NCBI GenBank assembly: GCA_937919945.1
Contig: CALESY010000065.1
Span: forward strand, 1 to 7,589
From: an uncultured Chitinophagaceae bacterium
GTDB taxonomy: Bacteria > Bacteroidota > Bacteroidia > Chitinophagales > Chitinophagaceae
DNA length: 7,589 nt
Reading direction: 5' to 3'
Every line of letters starts with the position of its first letter. The first letter of the stretch is position 1. The translations under genes were made by a program, and so were the position numbers. Below are positions 6,184 through 7,589 of the stretch, one piece after another. A model generated the notes under the pieces. The model was given only the letters and a program-made list of their open reading frames with translations, made no database searches and was not told the origin of the DNA.

Positions 6184-7515
6184 ATGTTTGAAAATTTAAG
6201 TGAACGCCTCGAAGGCGCGTTTAAGCAGTTAAAAGGCGAAGGCCGTATATCTGAAATAAATGTAGCCACTACTATAAAAGAAATACGCCGTGCATTGGTA
6301 GATGCCGATGTGAACTTTAAGATAGCGAAAGAATTTACCGACAAGGTAAAGGATAAAGCTATGGGCGAAAAAGTGCTGACAGCCGTATCGCCGGGGCAGT
6401 TGATGGTGAAGATTGTAAAAGACGAGCTGGCAGAGCTGATGGGTGGTACAGAGGCTGAAATAGACCTTGGCAACAAACCCACGGTAATACTGATAGCGGG
6501 TTTGCAGGGTTCGGGTAAAACCACCTTCAGCGGTAAGCTTGCCAACTTTCTGAAGAGTAAGAAAGGGCGTAACCCATTGCTAGTAGCTGCAGACATTTAT
6601 CGCCCAGCGGCTATGGACCAGTTGAAAGTATTGGGTGAGCAAATAAAAGTACCCGTATATGCCGAACCTGATAATAAAGATGCGGTAGCTATAGCGCAAA
6701 ACGCCATAGCCGAAGCCAAAAAGAACGGCAATAGTGTAGTGATAATAGATACAGCAGGTCGCTTGGCCGTAGATGAGGTGATGATGGCAGAGGTAGCCAA
6801 TATAAAAGCTGCCGTGCAACCACATGAGATACTGTTTGTAGTTGACTCTATGACAGGGCAGGATGCTGTAAATACAGCCAAAGCCTTCAATGACAGGCTC
6901 GATTTTACAGGTGTTGTGCTTACCAAGCTGGACGGTGATACCCGTGGCGGTGCTGCGCTTACCATCAAATACACAGTAGATAAGCCCATTAAGTTTGTAA
7001 GCATGGGCGAAAAGCTGGATACGCTGGATGTTTTCTACCCTGAGCGTATGGCACAGCGTATATTGGGCATGGGCGATATTACCACCCTTGTAGAGCGTGC
7101 ACAGGCACAGTTTGACGAAGTGCAGGCCAAGAAGCTGGAGAAAAAGATACGAGCTAATAAGTTTGACTTTGAAGACTTTAAAGAGCAGCTTAATCAGATA
7201 AAGAAAATGGGTAATATCAAAGACCTGTTGGCTATGATACCCGGTGTAGGTAAAGCCATGAAGGATATTGATATATCTGACGATGCATTTAAAGGTATAG
7301 AAGCCATCATCAATTCTATGACACCATATGAACGCAATAATCCTGACGTTATAGACGGTAGCCGCCGCAAACGTATTGCTAAGGGTAGTGGTAAGGATAT
7401 AGCAGATGTAAATGCCTTTATGAAACAGTTTGATCAGATGCGCCAGATGATGGGGCAGATGAACAAAATGAAAGGCATGATGCCTGGTATGGGTATGCCA
7501 TTTGGCAGGAAATAA
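6184..7515 (+). CDS. ffh: signal recognition particle protein Ffh (SRP54)
   Basis: This is the GTPase subunit of the bacterial SRP. It binds signal sequences and SRP RNA and delivers ribosome-nascent chains to FtsY at the membrane. It is 443 residues long, normal for Ffh. The helical N domain (about 1-88) is followed by the G domain: P-loop GLQGSGKTT (106-114), DIYRPAA (137-143), DTAGR (189-193), TKLDG (247-251) and the closing SMGEKLDTLDVFYP segment (273-286). The M domain (about 297-443) has the RNA-binding helix-turn-helix with NNPDVIDGSRRKRIAKGSG (385-403) and a Met-rich tail with ten methionines between 413 and 438, as used for signal-sequence binding. The ATG at 6184 starts directly at the conserved MFENLSERLE, with no strong Shine-Dalgarno. 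No SRP RNA gene or ftsY is visible in the window. Confidence 0.98.
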   Translation: MFENLSERLEGAFKQLKGEGRISEINVATTIKEIRRALVDADVNFKIAKEFTDKVKDKAMGEKVLTAVSPGQLMVKIVKDELAELMGGTEAEIDLGNKPTVILIAGLQGSGKTTFSGKLANFLKSKKGRNPLLVAADIYRPAAMDQLKVLGEQIKVPVYAEPDNKDAVAIAQNAIAEAKKNGNSVVIIDTAGRLAVDEVMMAEVANIKAAVQPHEILFVVDSMTGQDAVNTAKAFNDRLDFTGVVLTKLDGDTRGGAALTIKYTVDKPIKFVSMGEKLDTLDVFYPERMAQRILGMGDITTLVERAQAQFDEVQAKKLEKKIRANKFDFEDFKEQLNQIKKMGNIKDLLAMIPGVGKAMKDIDISDDAFKGIEAIINSMTPYERNNPDVIDGSRRKRIAKGSGKDIADVNAFMKQFDQMRQMMGQMNKMKGMMPGMGMPFGRK

Positions 7516-7589
7516 ACGCGAATAGTAGTTTTTTGATGTTAATCTGATTTTAATTTTCGATTTATCGGGAAATTATTTAACTTCGCAAT
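7516..7589. other. intergenic tail after ffh with a possible promoter element
   Basis: There is no clear hairpin terminator after the ffh TAA; the T-run at 7529-7534 has no stem before it. TAACTTCG at 7578-7585 is one mismatch from TAnnTTTG and would point to a gene just beyond the window on the plus strand. This is a weak call. Confidence 0.25.

Noticed and set aside
6150..6596. 148-codon minus-strand open frame opposite the start of ffh
   Set aside because: It is antisense to the conserved Ffh N and G domains and covers the ffh promoter; its Ser-rich translation is a shadow.

Overview
The window reads as a chromosomal segment of a Bacteroidota bacterium, most likely a Chitinophagaceae-like member of the Chitinophagales. 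Three things support this. DnaE, TrxA and Ffh have sequences of Bacteroidota character. Promoter-like elements of the phylum's TAnnTTTG (-7) type sit in front of trxA, ffh and the Pmp3-family gene. Starts are preceded by A-rich leaders rather than strong Shine-Dalgarno sites. The lineage call rests on recognition, not on a search.

Layout. Positions 1-247 are non-coding and hold a pair of TTGTTGCAA repeats and a perfect consensus DnaA-box 9-mer. A TTG-initiated dnaE (DNA polymerase III alpha, 248-3865, +) follows, then trxA (thioredoxin, 3980-4297, +) with its own promoter and a clear terminator. Convergent to trxA is a minus-strand block. Read in its own direction from 6101 down to 4438 it encodes a two-helix YqaE/Pmp3-family membrane protein, a small four-cysteine lipoprotein of unknown function, a strong hairpin, and an AlkB-type membrane di-iron hydroxylase. 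ffh (signal recognition particle protein, 6184-7515, +) is divergent from the Pmp3-family gene across an 82-base gap with back-to-back promoter elements. The last 74 bases are intergenic.

The genes do not form one pathway. dnaE (replication), trxA (thiol redox) and ffh (protein targeting) are housekeeping genes, and the minus-strand block contains envelope or membrane proteins. I see no mobile element, CRISPR array, RNA gene, toxin-antitoxin pair or defence system.

The most notable observation is a single in-frame TAG at codon 30 of the alkB-like gene. The remaining 311 codons are open and every histidine motif is intact, so the lesion is recent, a sequencing error, or read through. TAG is also the normal terminal stop of dnaE, of the Pmp3-family gene and of this same gene, which argues against code reassignment. 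A second point is that a terminator-like hairpin ends only 18 bases before the alkB-like start codon and shares a repeat with the start region. I do not see good evidence for an undescribed system here.
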